From: Cannabis sativa
Lineage: Eukaryota; Streptophyta; Magnoliopsida; Rosales; Cannabaceae
Direction: 5' to 3'
Assembly: GCF_029168945.1 (NCBI RefSeq)
Contig: NC_083610.1
Span: 70,361,580-70,425,579, forward strand
Length of the DNA stretch: 64,000 nucleotides
Part shown: positions 1 to 11,700 of the stretch, one piece after another
Layout of the letters: the number at the start of each line of letters is the position of its first letter
Numbering within the stretch: position 1 is the first letter of the stretch
Notes under the pieces: generated by a model
Told to the model about the DNA's origin: nothing
The model's input: only the letters and a program-made list of their open reading frames with translations
The model's database searches: none
Made by a program: the position numbers and the translations under genes

Positions 1-2603
1 TTCACCTATTTAATTAAAGAAAAATCTGACGCCCTTGATAAACTCAAAATTTTTCGAAATGAGGTTGAGAAACAATTAGGAAGAGTCATCAAAGTTGTTC
101 ATTCTGATCGTGGAGGAGAATATTATGGTCGTTATACAGAATCGGGACAACACATGGGGTTTTTTGCAGAGTACTTACAAGAAAATGGTATAGTTGCTCA
201 ATACACTATGCCTGGTTCACCAGAGCAAAATGGCGTTGCTGAAAGGAGAAATCGCACTCTCATGGATATGGTTAGAAGTATGATGAGTAGAACAAATCTT
301 CCAGAGTTTTTATGGGGTGAAGCACTTATGACTGCAACTTATATTTTAAATCGTGTTCCCAGTAAATCTGTTCCCAAGACCCCTTTTGAGTTGTGGACTG
401 GGCGGAAGCCTAGTCTTAATCATCTTCGTGTATGGGGTTGTCCAGCTGAAGTAAAGATTTATGATCCTAATTTGAAAAAGTTAGATCCGAGAACAAATCG
501 CTGTTATTTCATTGGTTATCCAATGCGCTCAAAAGGCTATCGCTTTTACTGTCCCACTCGTGGTACGCGAATTGTTGAATCTCGAATTTGCTAAATTTAC
601 GGAATTTGATGTTGCTGAAAAAATTCCTTCAACATCTCTTGAAATGGGGGAGTCATCTAAAGGAATTTGTATTCCTATGTCATTTTCAAGAGATGATTAT
701 AGTAGTCTCCATCCTACTCCAGTTGGTAATGCTCCCATTGTTGATGAATATATTGCTCCCGATATCGAAGATGATGAAGGTCCTATTATTGATGAAGGGC
801 CTATTAATGATGAAGCTCCTATTGTTAATGAGAATCCTGTTATTGAAGAAATTCCAGTTGTGGAAGATGTTATTCAAAACAATGATCAACAAAGAGAAGT
901 TATTCCAGAAGTACCTCCTCTAAGAAGATCTCAGAGACAAAAGAAGTCAACAAAGTGTCATGATAATTTTGTTTATCTTGGAGAAGGAGAATATGATATT
1001 GATCATTTTGTGGATCCTGTCACTTTTAGTGAAGCACTTAATAGTCCACAATCTTCAAAATGGTTAGCAGCTACGGATGATGAGATCGACTCCATGAAGA
1101 AAAATGGTGTATGGGAGCTAGTTTTATTACCTGATGGTTTTAAACCAATAGGTTGTAAGTGGATTTTAAAGGCTAAAAGGGATAAAAAGGGACAGATTGA
1201 AAGGTTTAAAGCGCGTTTAGTGGCTAAAGGCTTTACTCAAAGAGAAGGTATTGATTACACTGAAACTTTCTCACCTGTTTCCACTAAAGATTCATTCACA
1301 ATTATTATGGCCTTAGTTGGGCATTTTGATTTAGAGTTGCATCAAATGGATGTTAAAAGCTTGCTTTTACGAATGGAGAATTGAATGAGGAAGTCTATAT
1401 GTCTCAACTTTGAAGGCTACAAGGAGAATGGAAAAGAACACTTGGTTTGCAAGTTAAAACGATCCATTTATGGTCTCAAACGGAGCATCTCGCCGGTGGT
1501 ACTTGAAGTTTGACCGAGTTGTGACATCGTTTGGTTTCGTAGAGAACAAGTTTGATCGGTGTATTTATATGAAGATCGGTGGGAGTCGTTATATTTTTCT
1601 TGTTCTTTATGTAGATGACATTTTACTTGCCGGCGGTGATTTGTCACTACTAAATGAGACCAAAAATTTTCTGTCTTCCAATTTTGATATGAAAGATCTT
1701 GGAGAGGCATCCTATGTTTTGGGGATTGAGATCCATCGTGACAGGAATCGAAAAGTTCTTGGCTTATCTCAAGAAGCTTACATTAATCGTGTGCTCAAAA
1801 GGTTCAACATGGATTTGTGTAAAGCCGGTTCAGTTCCTATTCTGAAAGGGGACAAGTTCACTAAGCAGCAATGTCCTAAGAACGACTTGGAAAGAGGAGC
1901 AATGAAGAACATCCCTTATGCAAGTGTAGTAGGGAGTTTGATGTATGCTCAGGTTTGCACTCGACCTGACATAGCTTTCGTAGTAAATGTTCTTGGGAGA
2001 TATTTATCTGATCCTGGCCTTGATCATTGGGTTGCAGCCAAGAAAGTTTTGAGATATTTGCAAAGAACGAAGAGTTTTATGCTTGTGTATAAGCAGGTTG
2101 ACAATCTTCGAGTTGTTGGTTATTCAGATTCGGATTTTGGTGGTTGTGTAGATGATTTAAAGTCAACTTCTGGCTATATTTTCACCTTGGCAGGTGCTGC
2201 TATTTCTTGGAAGAGTGTCAAACAGACTTTGATCACATCATCTACTATGTATGCTGAGTTTGTTGCATGTTATGGGGCATCTTTGCAAGCTTTGTGGCTG
2301 AAGAATTTTATTTCGGAGATACGAGTGGTTGATTCTATTTCCACACCTATGCTAATCTATTGTGATAATAATGCTTCTTGTTTTCTTTTCAAAGAATAAC
2401 AAGATTAGTAGTGCTTCTAAACATATGGAAATAAAGTATCTCACTTTGTCGCAGACTTGGTCAAGAAAGGAGACATTGTCATTGAAAATTGCAAGACCGA
2501 GTCGATGTTAGCTGATCCTCTAACCAAAGGGGTAAGTGCCGTGCTGTTTAATAAACATGTTGTTAATATGGGCATTTTAGAATCTTTTGATCTTTTGGGT
2601 TAG
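1..2603 (+). pseudogene. Ty1/copia pol remnant (integrase, RT, RNase H), 5' part outside window
   Basis: Remains of the polyprotein of a Ty1/copia retrotransposon. The integrase core is open from base 1 to 594 (DRGGEY, then [13 protein letters not shown], then the GYP-type C-terminal region). The reading frame then shifts to frame 2 for the linker and the N-terminal reverse transcriptase (GCKWILKAKRDKKG, KARLVAKGFTQREG, HQMDVK), which stops at 1384. A third frame carries the RT active site (LYVDDILL, about 1600-1620) and the RNase H region to 2399. A further frame gives the C-terminal ADPLTKG motif to about 2603. At least three frame breaks mean no functional polyprotein can be made. The copy is continuous with the polypurine tract and LTR that follow, so it is the 3' half of one element; its 5' LTR, gag and protease lie left of the window. 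Seen directly; the family assignment rests on the integrase-before-RT order and the motifs. Confidence 0.95.
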
Positions 2604-3260
2604 TGGGAGTTTTGTTTTCTGTTTGTTTTTAGAAATTATTATTTATAATTTTCTGAATAAAGTTATGAACTACATTTTATGTTTCAATATTTTTTATTAT
2701 TGAATGGATATGTTTTCAATTATGTTTTGTTATATTCTCGAGAATGATTGAATTGAAAGCATGTGGTTCATATTGTTGTGATCATTGTCTTTTAAATTTA
2801 TTTGCTTATTGACAATGATATGTTGTTGGCTTAATTCTTTAAGCAAGTTTAGTGACACTTACTTATTTTAAGTGGTGTATGTTTAATTTCACTGGCTTAT
2901 TTATTAAGCATCACGGTATCAGTGAAATTGAGGACTGATAAGGATATTATGTAATTTTAAATTGATCACATGTTGAACATAATTCCTTACCACACTACTA
3001 GACTTATTGACCATGTCGATTTAATACTTTGGTATTTGTGATTATGAATGTCTTTTGTTGAGCTAAAAACAATATGACTGTCATAGTTCATTATCAAAGG
3101 TTAAATTGGACCGGTATGTTGAGATGCTATCAGAGAACTATCAGTTTTTAAAGTGGCCACAAATGTTTTCTTGTTGTTCAACCCATGAGTCATTTTCAAA
3201 CAAAATTATTTTGATATATAATATATATGTATTAAAATCAATGTAGCCCAAGTGGGAGAA
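2604..3260 (+). other. Non-coding 3' internal region of the copia element, ending in a polypurine tract
   Basis: About 650 bases without a usable reading frame lie between the end of pol and the LTR. The last bases, caagtgggagaa (3249-3260), form the polypurine tract that primes plus-strand synthesis. It directly abuts the LTR start TGTTAG, the usual arrangement in this copia group. Confidence 0.8.
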
Positions 3261-3749
3261 TGTTAGACTTTTATTTGGGCTTACATTAAATTTTATTGGT
3301 TTTATTAAAACTTGGGTTGATTGGATAGTTCTTTGCTGTGTTAGCCCATGTTGTTGGTGATCAATTGTTAATGGGCTTAGCATCTGTGAGTAAAGTCTAG
3401 GTGAAGCAGAAGTGTGGGCTTTTCTAGTTGACTGAAGCCTTTGATGAGCAGGCCCGGCCAACTAGGGTTTTGTAGCTAAGTCCCCTCCCTAACTCTATAA
3501 ATACATATTGTCTCATCACAATTGTATACCTTTTGATAATCAGAGAAAATAAACTGCTTCTGATTTAGAGATCTAGGGAGGAAGACTTAGTTGATAGTAT
3601 TGCACTATCAAATTGGAGTAACTGCTGTGGATCAATCAGAGATAATTGCTATGGATCAATCAGGTACACATACTCAATTATCATATACTACTATTGTGTT
3701 CTATGTTATATACAAATAGATCTTGGGTTAATTGTTAATTTATCTAACA
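3261..3749 (+). repeat. 3' LTR of the copia element
   Basis: Starts TGTTAG immediately after the polypurine tract and ends CTAACA, giving the inverted 6-base termini expected of a copia LTR (489 bp). A TATA-like box (tataaata, 3495-3502) lies inside, consistent with the LTR promoter. The partner 5' LTR is outside the window, so neither LTR divergence nor the target duplication can be read here. Confidence 0.85.
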
Positions 3750-4748
3750 TAAGAAAGTCTTATTTTTCCACTCTGTGACCTCTGTCAATCTATATGATTC
3801 TATGTGGGTCAATCAAACATTTTATACAAGTTCATTGATAATAATACTGAGATGTTCAAAATCCAAATCGTTATAGATCAGATGACATAAGTGAAATAAT
3901 GAAAATGAAGAAAATAACTAAAAATGTGGTGACGACAAAATTTGTCTAAAAGAAATGTCGTTTTTTATGTTCAAAACTCAACAAATCATCAAACAGAAGA
4001 GGAACTAAAGAGATGCAAATTATATATATGTATATATATATATAAATATATTGTTCTTTTTTTGAACAATGAACTAAATTTTATTGAAAAAAATCAGCGT
4101 TCAGTACATCGAAAAGGAAAGAAGGAAAATCCTCCATCCAAACTAGCTCATCATCGCGTGCACAGCTAATTTATAAGCAACAGTTCACTGGAGAAAATAT
4201 TCACCATAATAATATATATATTGTTATGTAAGGTTAATTTCTGATTAGACATGGATTTAGATATTTTTAGAGGTGGAGAGAGAAACCCAAATTAATTAAG
4301 CTTAGCTTATTAAACTTGCACGCCTCAAAACGTATTTACGTTCACACATTAAATAAGTTTCTTTTTATCTTGAAAAAATTTGAGGCCTTTGCATGAACTT
4401 GCAAGCCACGCATCGTAGCTTTGGCTTCCCACTTTCTTCACTTTTTATGTTTTGTCACTTTATGAACAATCAAAACATGGTTATTTCCAAAAATATGGGT
4501 TTTTGATTGGTCTATTAATGCACTCGACTGATCTGATTACATATATTAAGGAGTGTAACTGTAACATATTAAATGACAAAGTATACGACTTACAAATCAT
4601 GTATGGTCCTTGGCTTTTATAAAATAAGGTCCTTTCGTAGATTTATCAATTATTAATGTGTATATATAAATAACATTACATTACATATATGCTTCTTTAT
4701 TGATAAGTATAGTAGTAAAGAGAGAGAGAGCAGAGATATATAGAAGAA
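3750..4748. other. Intergenic region upstream of the 4749 exon
   Basis: AT-rich sequence without a supported gene. A short GA-rich run (about 4719-4735) sits just before the ATG of the next exon, as is common in plant 5' leaders. Nothing else recognised. Confidence 0.5.
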
Positions 4749-4916
4749 ATGGAAAAGTGGAATAGAGGGTTGGGGCATCTTTTCATGACCATCTTCCTCC
4801 ATAACTACTCAGCATTTATGGTGATTCCTGCCATTACAGATGTTACTATGTCTGCACTTTGTCCAGGAAGAGATGAGTGCTCTATTGCTATTTACCTTAC
4901 TGGGTTTCAGCAAGCG
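4749..4916 (+). pseudogene. Duplicated first exon of an MFS transporter (orphan or alternative first exon)
   Basis: A 56-codon open segment beginning ATG (MEKWNRGLGHLFMTIF...) and ending GFQQA before a good donor (GCG|gtacgt). It closely matches exon 1 of the transporter at 8735: both have MEK at the start, SALCPG near residue 40 and AIYLTGFQ at the end, and both break after the same residue in phase 0. I could not find exons 2-14 between here and 8735. It is therefore either a truncated tandem paralogue or an alternative first exon that could splice to the shared exon 2 at 9804, which is frame-compatible. The ORF reads on 10 codons past the donor, but those residues (RNSPTQLC) are not conserved and are intronic. 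No stop or frameshift lies inside the exon. The exon identity is clear; whether it is used is not known. Confidence 0.7.
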
Positions 4917-5412
4917 GTACGTAATTCTCCAACCCAACTCTGCTAATTTTTCACCATTTATCATACATTATTATATGTAATGTTAATTTCTCCAATTAAG
5001 TATAATGCTATATACATTTGTGGCTCTAATTAATTTTGTTCTCTCACTATATATTCTGAAATTATATTTTGTCTTATTATGCCCCTTTGATCATTTTAAG
5101 AATGATTACATATATATATTTATATATCATGCATTGTTATCATACATACTGCTCTGCATTCTGATCATTTCCCTTATTAAAATGCTCTGCTTTTGCAGCT
5201 CATCATGTTTTCATTTGATTTTCAGACACGCTCTAGATTGTACAATTTTGTTTTACTCCATAATATATTATTCCAAACTTGAGTTAATAATCCTCCTGAG
5301 AAAAGTCCTAATGTATTACTGTCATGTTTTTCAATCGAAGCTCTCCATTATTATTATTAAAAGTGAGTTCAGAACAAATCAACTAGTGTTGATTCTAGTT
5401 AGTTTTGTGAGA

Positions 5413-5660
5413 CATCAGGGCCAGTCGGTAGGCGAGTCCGCCTCAGGCCCCGAACTCTTAGGGCCCCAAAATAATAATAAAAAAATTTATCAGCATATCG
5501 GTAAAATATTACATAATAAAAAAAAATATAATAAAAATTAGTTAGAGTAGTGGTAAAGAGAGTTATTTTAAGTTAAGAGCTCAAAAGATTAATCAATCTC
5601 TACTTTTTTATATTTTTTAAAAATACTCAATAGAATGATTGAACCTTAGAATTCTTATTG
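5413..5660 (+). mobile_element. hAT-like element fragment, same family as 11343-12068
   Basis: Begins cagggccagtcgg and runs into an A/T-rich body with ttttaagttaagagct followed by a tract resembling the inverse of 11880-12068. The end motif CAGGGCCNR is hAT-like. I could not find the other end or a target duplication, so this is a fragment. Confidence 0.45.
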
Positions 5661-6446
5661 TCTTAATATTAATTAAACTAGTTATATAGGGAGTCTTGAG
5701 CTCCATATACCTTAAGATTGCCACTCACATACATAATTATATATATCCGCTATATATTTGAAGTACATTGCTTCATTCTTGGGGTAAAGGAATAATCATA
5801 TATGCTTTCTTTACCTTAATTAGACGCAAAGCTAAGCTAGTAAATATCCAAGTTTGAAACCCAAAAATCGACCGTTTATCCAATCAAACTTTGGAACAGA
5901 GCAAAGTAAGTGAGTGTGTGGTAATTACACACACACAAACACCAAACACACTTAGCTAGTGTGTATGTATCTAGATCATATTTTCCCCCTGATATATAAA
6001 TTAAACGAGGAAGTTTCCTTTTCAGATTTTCATCACGGGAATGATTTAAGGGGGGTTTCATTTGAGATTTTAGAGGATGAAGACAAAATTACCAAACAAC
6101 CCAAGGGGGCCACAAACTCACAATATAACAATCTCAGTTAAGCTAACTGGCAAAACCTCTCTCTTTCTTACCACCTTCCCAATTCTCACTGCATGCCAAT
6201 TCCTCCCTTTGTCATTTTTCTTGTTTCCTTTCCTGTCTCATAAAATGGGAATGGGATTACATCAACTTTCGTTATTTAAGACTTTGTTTATGTAATACGA
6301 ATCTCGCTTATTACATAAACTAGTTTCTATTCATGTAGTTGTAACATTACATCACACCTTTACTTTTGTCTTTTAATAGTTTTTTTTTCTTCTCAAAAAA
6401 GAACTAAATATCACCATTAATTATTCAACTTTGTTATTTTTTTTTT

Positions 6447-6828
6447 GGCTAATTAAAAATTTTAATCTATGAACTTTGACAAGTATTAATCATGTATCTG
6501 AACTTTTTTGGACGTTAAAAATTCTCCTTGAATTATCGAGATTGTTGTATTTAAAGACTTTTGTACTATTTCATTCAATTTTACTAATTCGATAATTGTC
6601 TATGTACTAAATCATACTCTTTAAACTTTGATATCTACCAAATCACGCCACTCGAATTTTGACATGTATCAAATCATGTCCCTTGAATTTTCATCCATGT
6701 TAGACTTCTCTTACTAAAATTAGACGAAAGTTCTTAAATCTAACAATCTTAATAGTTCAAAAAAAAAATTTTAACAATCTTAAAAGTTCAAAGGACATGA
6801 TTTGATATATGTCAAAGTGCTAATTAAC
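6447..6828. mobile_element. MITE, family 1, copy 1
   Basis: Ends read inward from ggctaatta and its inverse taatta. Inside is a characteristic inverted arrangement of gaactttgacaagta, aaatcatg and ttaaatctaacaatctt blocks. The same layout recurs at 12180-12527 and 24745-25140. The copies are diverged, so the family is old. No coding capacity. Confidence 0.7.
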
Positions 6829-7167
6829 TTTTTTTTTTAAAATAATTTTGGGAACTTATGTTAATAAGTTGTTTTTAAATATTTCTTGACTCCCAATATC
6901 AAATGTGGACAAGTTTATAAAAGAATTACTTACTCAACGATTTTTGGAAAATTATTTAAAAGAAAATTAACTTATAATGTGGATTAATTAAAGGGGAATT
7001 ACCTCATATACTATTTTTTTTTAACTTTTTTTTTTCAAATTTACGGTTTGGGTTTCTAAAGTGGTTGCAGCGCTAATTGCAATATGAGTTTCTGTACGAT
7101 TTTTTTATTGTAATTTAGGTTGCAGCGCTAGTTGCAATAGGAGTTTCTATGTAGAATTCCGTAAAAA

Positions 7168-7202
<35 letters not shown>

Positions 7203-8734
7203 ATTTTGAAGTGTAAAAATGAAAAAATATCCTTAATTAAATTAGTAAGGTTGTTTAAGATAGTTTTTTGGGTAAAAATTGAAGATACAAAGTAAATAAA
7301 ATAATTGAAATTTGGTCACATTGTAAAAAAACAAAAAAGTACACTTTTTTTTTAGATGTAAATTGCAATGCTAAGCTGGTCAAGTATAAGAACCTGTCAC
7401 CAAGCAGTGGCCGATCCCATTTTTATTTTCAGTGGGAAGACAATTTTTTAATAAAATTAATAATTAATAACTCAACAAATATTTAAAGCTTTATAATATT
7501 CTTGTGAAAAAAATAATAAATATTACAATAAACGTAAAATTTCATCTTTGTACTTTGTCATACATACGGTCAAGAAGAAATTTTATATTCATGATCTACG
7601 ATTTTAATTTGGCTATCAAAAAGGCACTTAATAAAATTAAAACTAACGAATTTTGTATTCCAATTACATACTAGCTAAACTATAAAATTAATCTTTTAGT
7701 GTGTGTTTCTTTTCTTTTCTTCTTCTTTTTCTTTTTCACTGTTACTCAAAGATGAGTATTAATTGTTTGCACAACGGTAAGTCAATGTTTAATGGTTATA
7801 AAAGAAATTAATAAATAAATAAAAAAAAACAGAGAGAGTACATTTCATAACAAACAAATCTTGATCGCATAACAAACGTTATAGCTATTTAAAACTATTT
7901 GTAAATTTTTTAAAAACTTCTATATAATTTACAGTAACGGAAATAAAGTTTAAACGGTTATTTATTATAAGAAAAATAATCGCGCGTACAATAAAATATA
8001 TAAATCTTATTTTTAGCATTATGAATTATTTAAAATTTTCTAAAAATTTATAAATAGTCTTAAATTAAAAAACATCGTTACTCTGTTTTATTAAATTGCT
8101 TTGCTGCATATGCGGGTGCAGCTATCACTTGGTGTTCCATTCCATCACTACTTAAGAAGGGTTACAACTTATTTCAATAATTAACTTTTAATTATTCTGT
8201 GGTAATAAAATAGAGTGGATTATTAATATTGAACTCACCTTCATCTGATTTCGCCAACTCAACCACTTCTGTTTGTATTATACTTTTTTTCATCTCCTTC
8301 CCCATATAAGTGACATGCAACAAAGTAACAAACTAAGTTGGTTAACACTTATGATATAACATATTATAATTATAATTAGTTAACGATTCTCTATAATTTT
8401 TATTAAATTAAAATAAATAGAATTAAATATTAAATTATATTAATAACGATATTATATCTCATAAAGGTATTGGCCACTCTCTTAATTAATTGGTACGGTA
8501 ATAGTGTAACATTTCAATTTTTATCAACGAAAGCAAAATTGGAAGTATCTAAAAAGCTCTTTCTCCTTCTTTTCAATTATATATATAAATATATATATAT
8601 ATACATCTTCACTTGTAACGCTTTCTTTCTCCATCTTCTCTGCTGATCTTTAGTATTATTGATCGGTTCTTATTCCGTTGTAGATTACAATATTTATTAG
8701 TCTGAAAAATACACACATATATATATAATATTAA

Positions 8735-11700
8735 ATGGAAAAGCTTACGGTATCATCAGGGTTAAAGGAGCTGTTTTTGACAATGTTTCTTTATAATTTC
8801 TCATCCTTCATGACAATTCCAATTATTCCTGATATTATTTTCTCTGCACTTTGTCCTGGAAAACACCAATGCACTCTTGCCATTTATCTTACTGGGTTTC
8901 AACATGCGGTACTAATTCTATGTCATCAGCTTCTCAATCTCAATAATGATAATAATAATTAGATTTAATTCATCATTTTCTTTCTGTCTTTCTTATTTCT
9001 TGATCACTTACCTAAGAATTTATTGTATAAAAATTATCATTTACTAATTTAGTTTAGTTTAGTAAATCAAGCTCTTTTATCATTTCTATGAATTTTATCA
9101 CCTCTTACTCTACTAATTAATTTTTTTTAATTGAACTCTTTAGTATAATGCATGCATTTTATTTTATTATAATTGAGTTTTCTTTTCTTTTCATTCTATT
9201 TTTCGTTGATGAACTTGAATATCTTTAATTGTGAGTACTTGAATTGATTTTTGTCAATTTGTTTCGATAATGGCATACTATTAGGTGACGTTTAATTGAG
9301 AGGAATAAAACTATAAGAATAAAAATGAAAATAAAAATTAGAATAGGCATAGGAATGAAAGGGATTCAACTTTTTTCATCTTGTTGAAATGTTCTTTTTT
9401 TCTATCAGAAAATTAAATAGTTATTCTACTAAAATGATGGGAAAATCCTTTTAGAATGACTATTTTAATACTTTAAAATAAAACCAAACAAAAAAATTAA
9501 ATAATTTTTTTTTCTTTTTTTATTCTATTTTATGTCATTACTTCCAACTAAATTTCCAACTAAATTAACGCCATCTTATTCTTGTAAAAGTCTACATATT
9601 TTGTTTTTCTGTCTGGGAAAAAGTATTCTCACCCAATGCATTAGTTGTTTGTTGGCTTTGTTATTATTTTAATTTGTACTAATTAAGTGCCACACTTATG
9701 GATGATTCTTATATAAATACATATTTATAAGTCTAAAATGACCAGTCCTTAATTAATTTCCATCTTGCCCATTTAACAACACATATAATGTGGTTTGGTG
9801 CAGATTATAGGGCTAGGAACTCTGGTGATGACTCCTTTCGTAGGGAAACTTTCTGACAAGTATGGAAGGAAAGCTTTGCTTACCATACCACTTACCTTTA
9901 CTGGCATTCCATTAGGTACATATTTCTCTAAATAATATTGCTTAATGCTCTAATTTATAGTTTTAAAGTATATATTTATATATAAATGAATTCTATGTAA
10001 CATTGTTAATTAGTTTAATTTCTTTTGATAATTATGTATCTTATAGTTTTTAGAATCTTTTATAAATTTTTAAAAAATTTTAAATAATTTATAGTGTTAA
10101 AATAAATTTTAAACAACTACTTACTACATACAAAAAAACAATAATAAGTACAATAAAATATTCACTTATAAGTGTTTACAATGTACATTATTATAAAATA
10201 TAATAATAATTAAAAAAATTAGAATCAGCGTAAGGTATTATTTTATCGTTATAATCTAAGATATTATTACTTAATTCAAAAGAATGAAAATGGATTTCAT
10301 AATATTATGGAATCAATCATATTGTCATAACAATTGACTTTTAGTTTACCATATATTGAAGCTTATTATATCTATAAGTTATAATAATTAATTAATATTA
10401 AATACAAGTGTAATTGTGGTTACAGGCATATTAGCATACAGCAGGACCAAAAGTTTCTTCTACCTCTACTACGTCTTCAAGACTCTCATTGCTATGGTTT
10501 GTGAAGGCAGTGTCCACTGCCTCGCCTTCGCCTATTTGGTAATACTTTTTTTTCCTTTTGTTAACAAATCAAATCAAATTCACTCTTTTCTTTACTTTTT
10601 TTTTATTTATCCCCTTAAAAAATAAGCGAATTTTCTTTCACGGTTTTTCAAAAAATAACACGAAAACAACATAAAATTAACAAGAAAACTACATAAAAAC
10701 AACATGAAAATAACATCAAAATAACATACATATAACAACAAATTAACAAGATTACAACATAAAAAGACCGTATTTTTTGTAAATAAAATAAAAAAAATCG
10801 TAAAAATGTTTAAAATTCCGTGAAACCGTATTTTTGTAATTTTTTTGTTATTTTTATGTTTTTGTGAAATAATTCCAAGATTGTCGATTAAAATTTGTTA
10901 TAAATTGAAATACAAAAAGAAATTAACTATTAATTAATTTGTTATTCAACTGATCATCTATGATAATTAATTGCTATGGTTGAGTAATAGGACGAAGAAT
11001 AAATGAGAATTACTTATTAATAGATATTTAATTAATCGAATAGATAAGATTTACGCTTTTATCAAACTGCCCACATCGTACAAACTGCTTACAGAGTACT
11101 ATATCGCACAAAAACTATAGTTTAAAATTTATTGCATTGTGGTTTGTGGTTTGCATTTTTGTAAAACTATGTGGTGTGGTGCGGTTTGTAATTTTACATT
11201 TAATAAATACAGTTCAAATTGCACCGTACTATGTATACAAACTCAACAATTTTTACAATATATTTTTGTTTTGTATTTTTCATATGAACAATATAATATA
11301 TTAAATTTTTATAGTACATAAATTTTTTAGAGACTATTTAATTAGGGGTGGTTCTAAGATTTGTGGAGTCTAGATACAATTAAATTTTGGGACACTTAAA
11401 TAAATAGTTTAATTATGGGTAAATACTATTTTGGATCCTATATTTTGCAAAAATTACCAATTAGACCATCTGTTTTGTTAAATGACAAAATAGACCCGCT
11501 GTTTTGTTAAATGATAAAAATAAGACCATGAGCTCAATTTTCAATAATTTTATTTTTTAATATAATCAACTTTAAGACAATTTCTAACCTGAACAGATAT
11601 AGAAAATGAAACTAGTTTTGTCATAACATCTCTAGATCGGATTATTATTAAGTTTTATTTTGACAAAAATTAATTCAGGATCCTATTTGTACAATTTTAG

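Larger units (their letters stand above)
4917..8734. other. Intergenic / intron-like region between the two first exons
   Basis: About 3.8 kb of AT-rich DNA with no supported exon. It contains an hAT-like fragment (5413-5660), a MITE (6447-6828), and a 56-bp tandem duplication (about 7062 and 7118, core ggttgcagcgcta) followed by a poly-A run at about 7170-7200. The stretch just before 8735 has a TATA-rich run (about 8580-8602) that could serve as the promoter of the transporter. The ORF at 5005-5541 is not coding in composition and has no recognisable product. Confidence 0.6.

Noticed and set aside
5195..5235. Possible exon 2 of the upstream transporter copy after a ttttgcag acceptor
   Set aside because: Translation shows none of the conserved exon 2 residues (motif A region).
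5005..5541. 178-residue ORF
   Set aside because: Composition is that of AT-rich non-coding DNA, no domain, and it runs into an hAT-like fragment.
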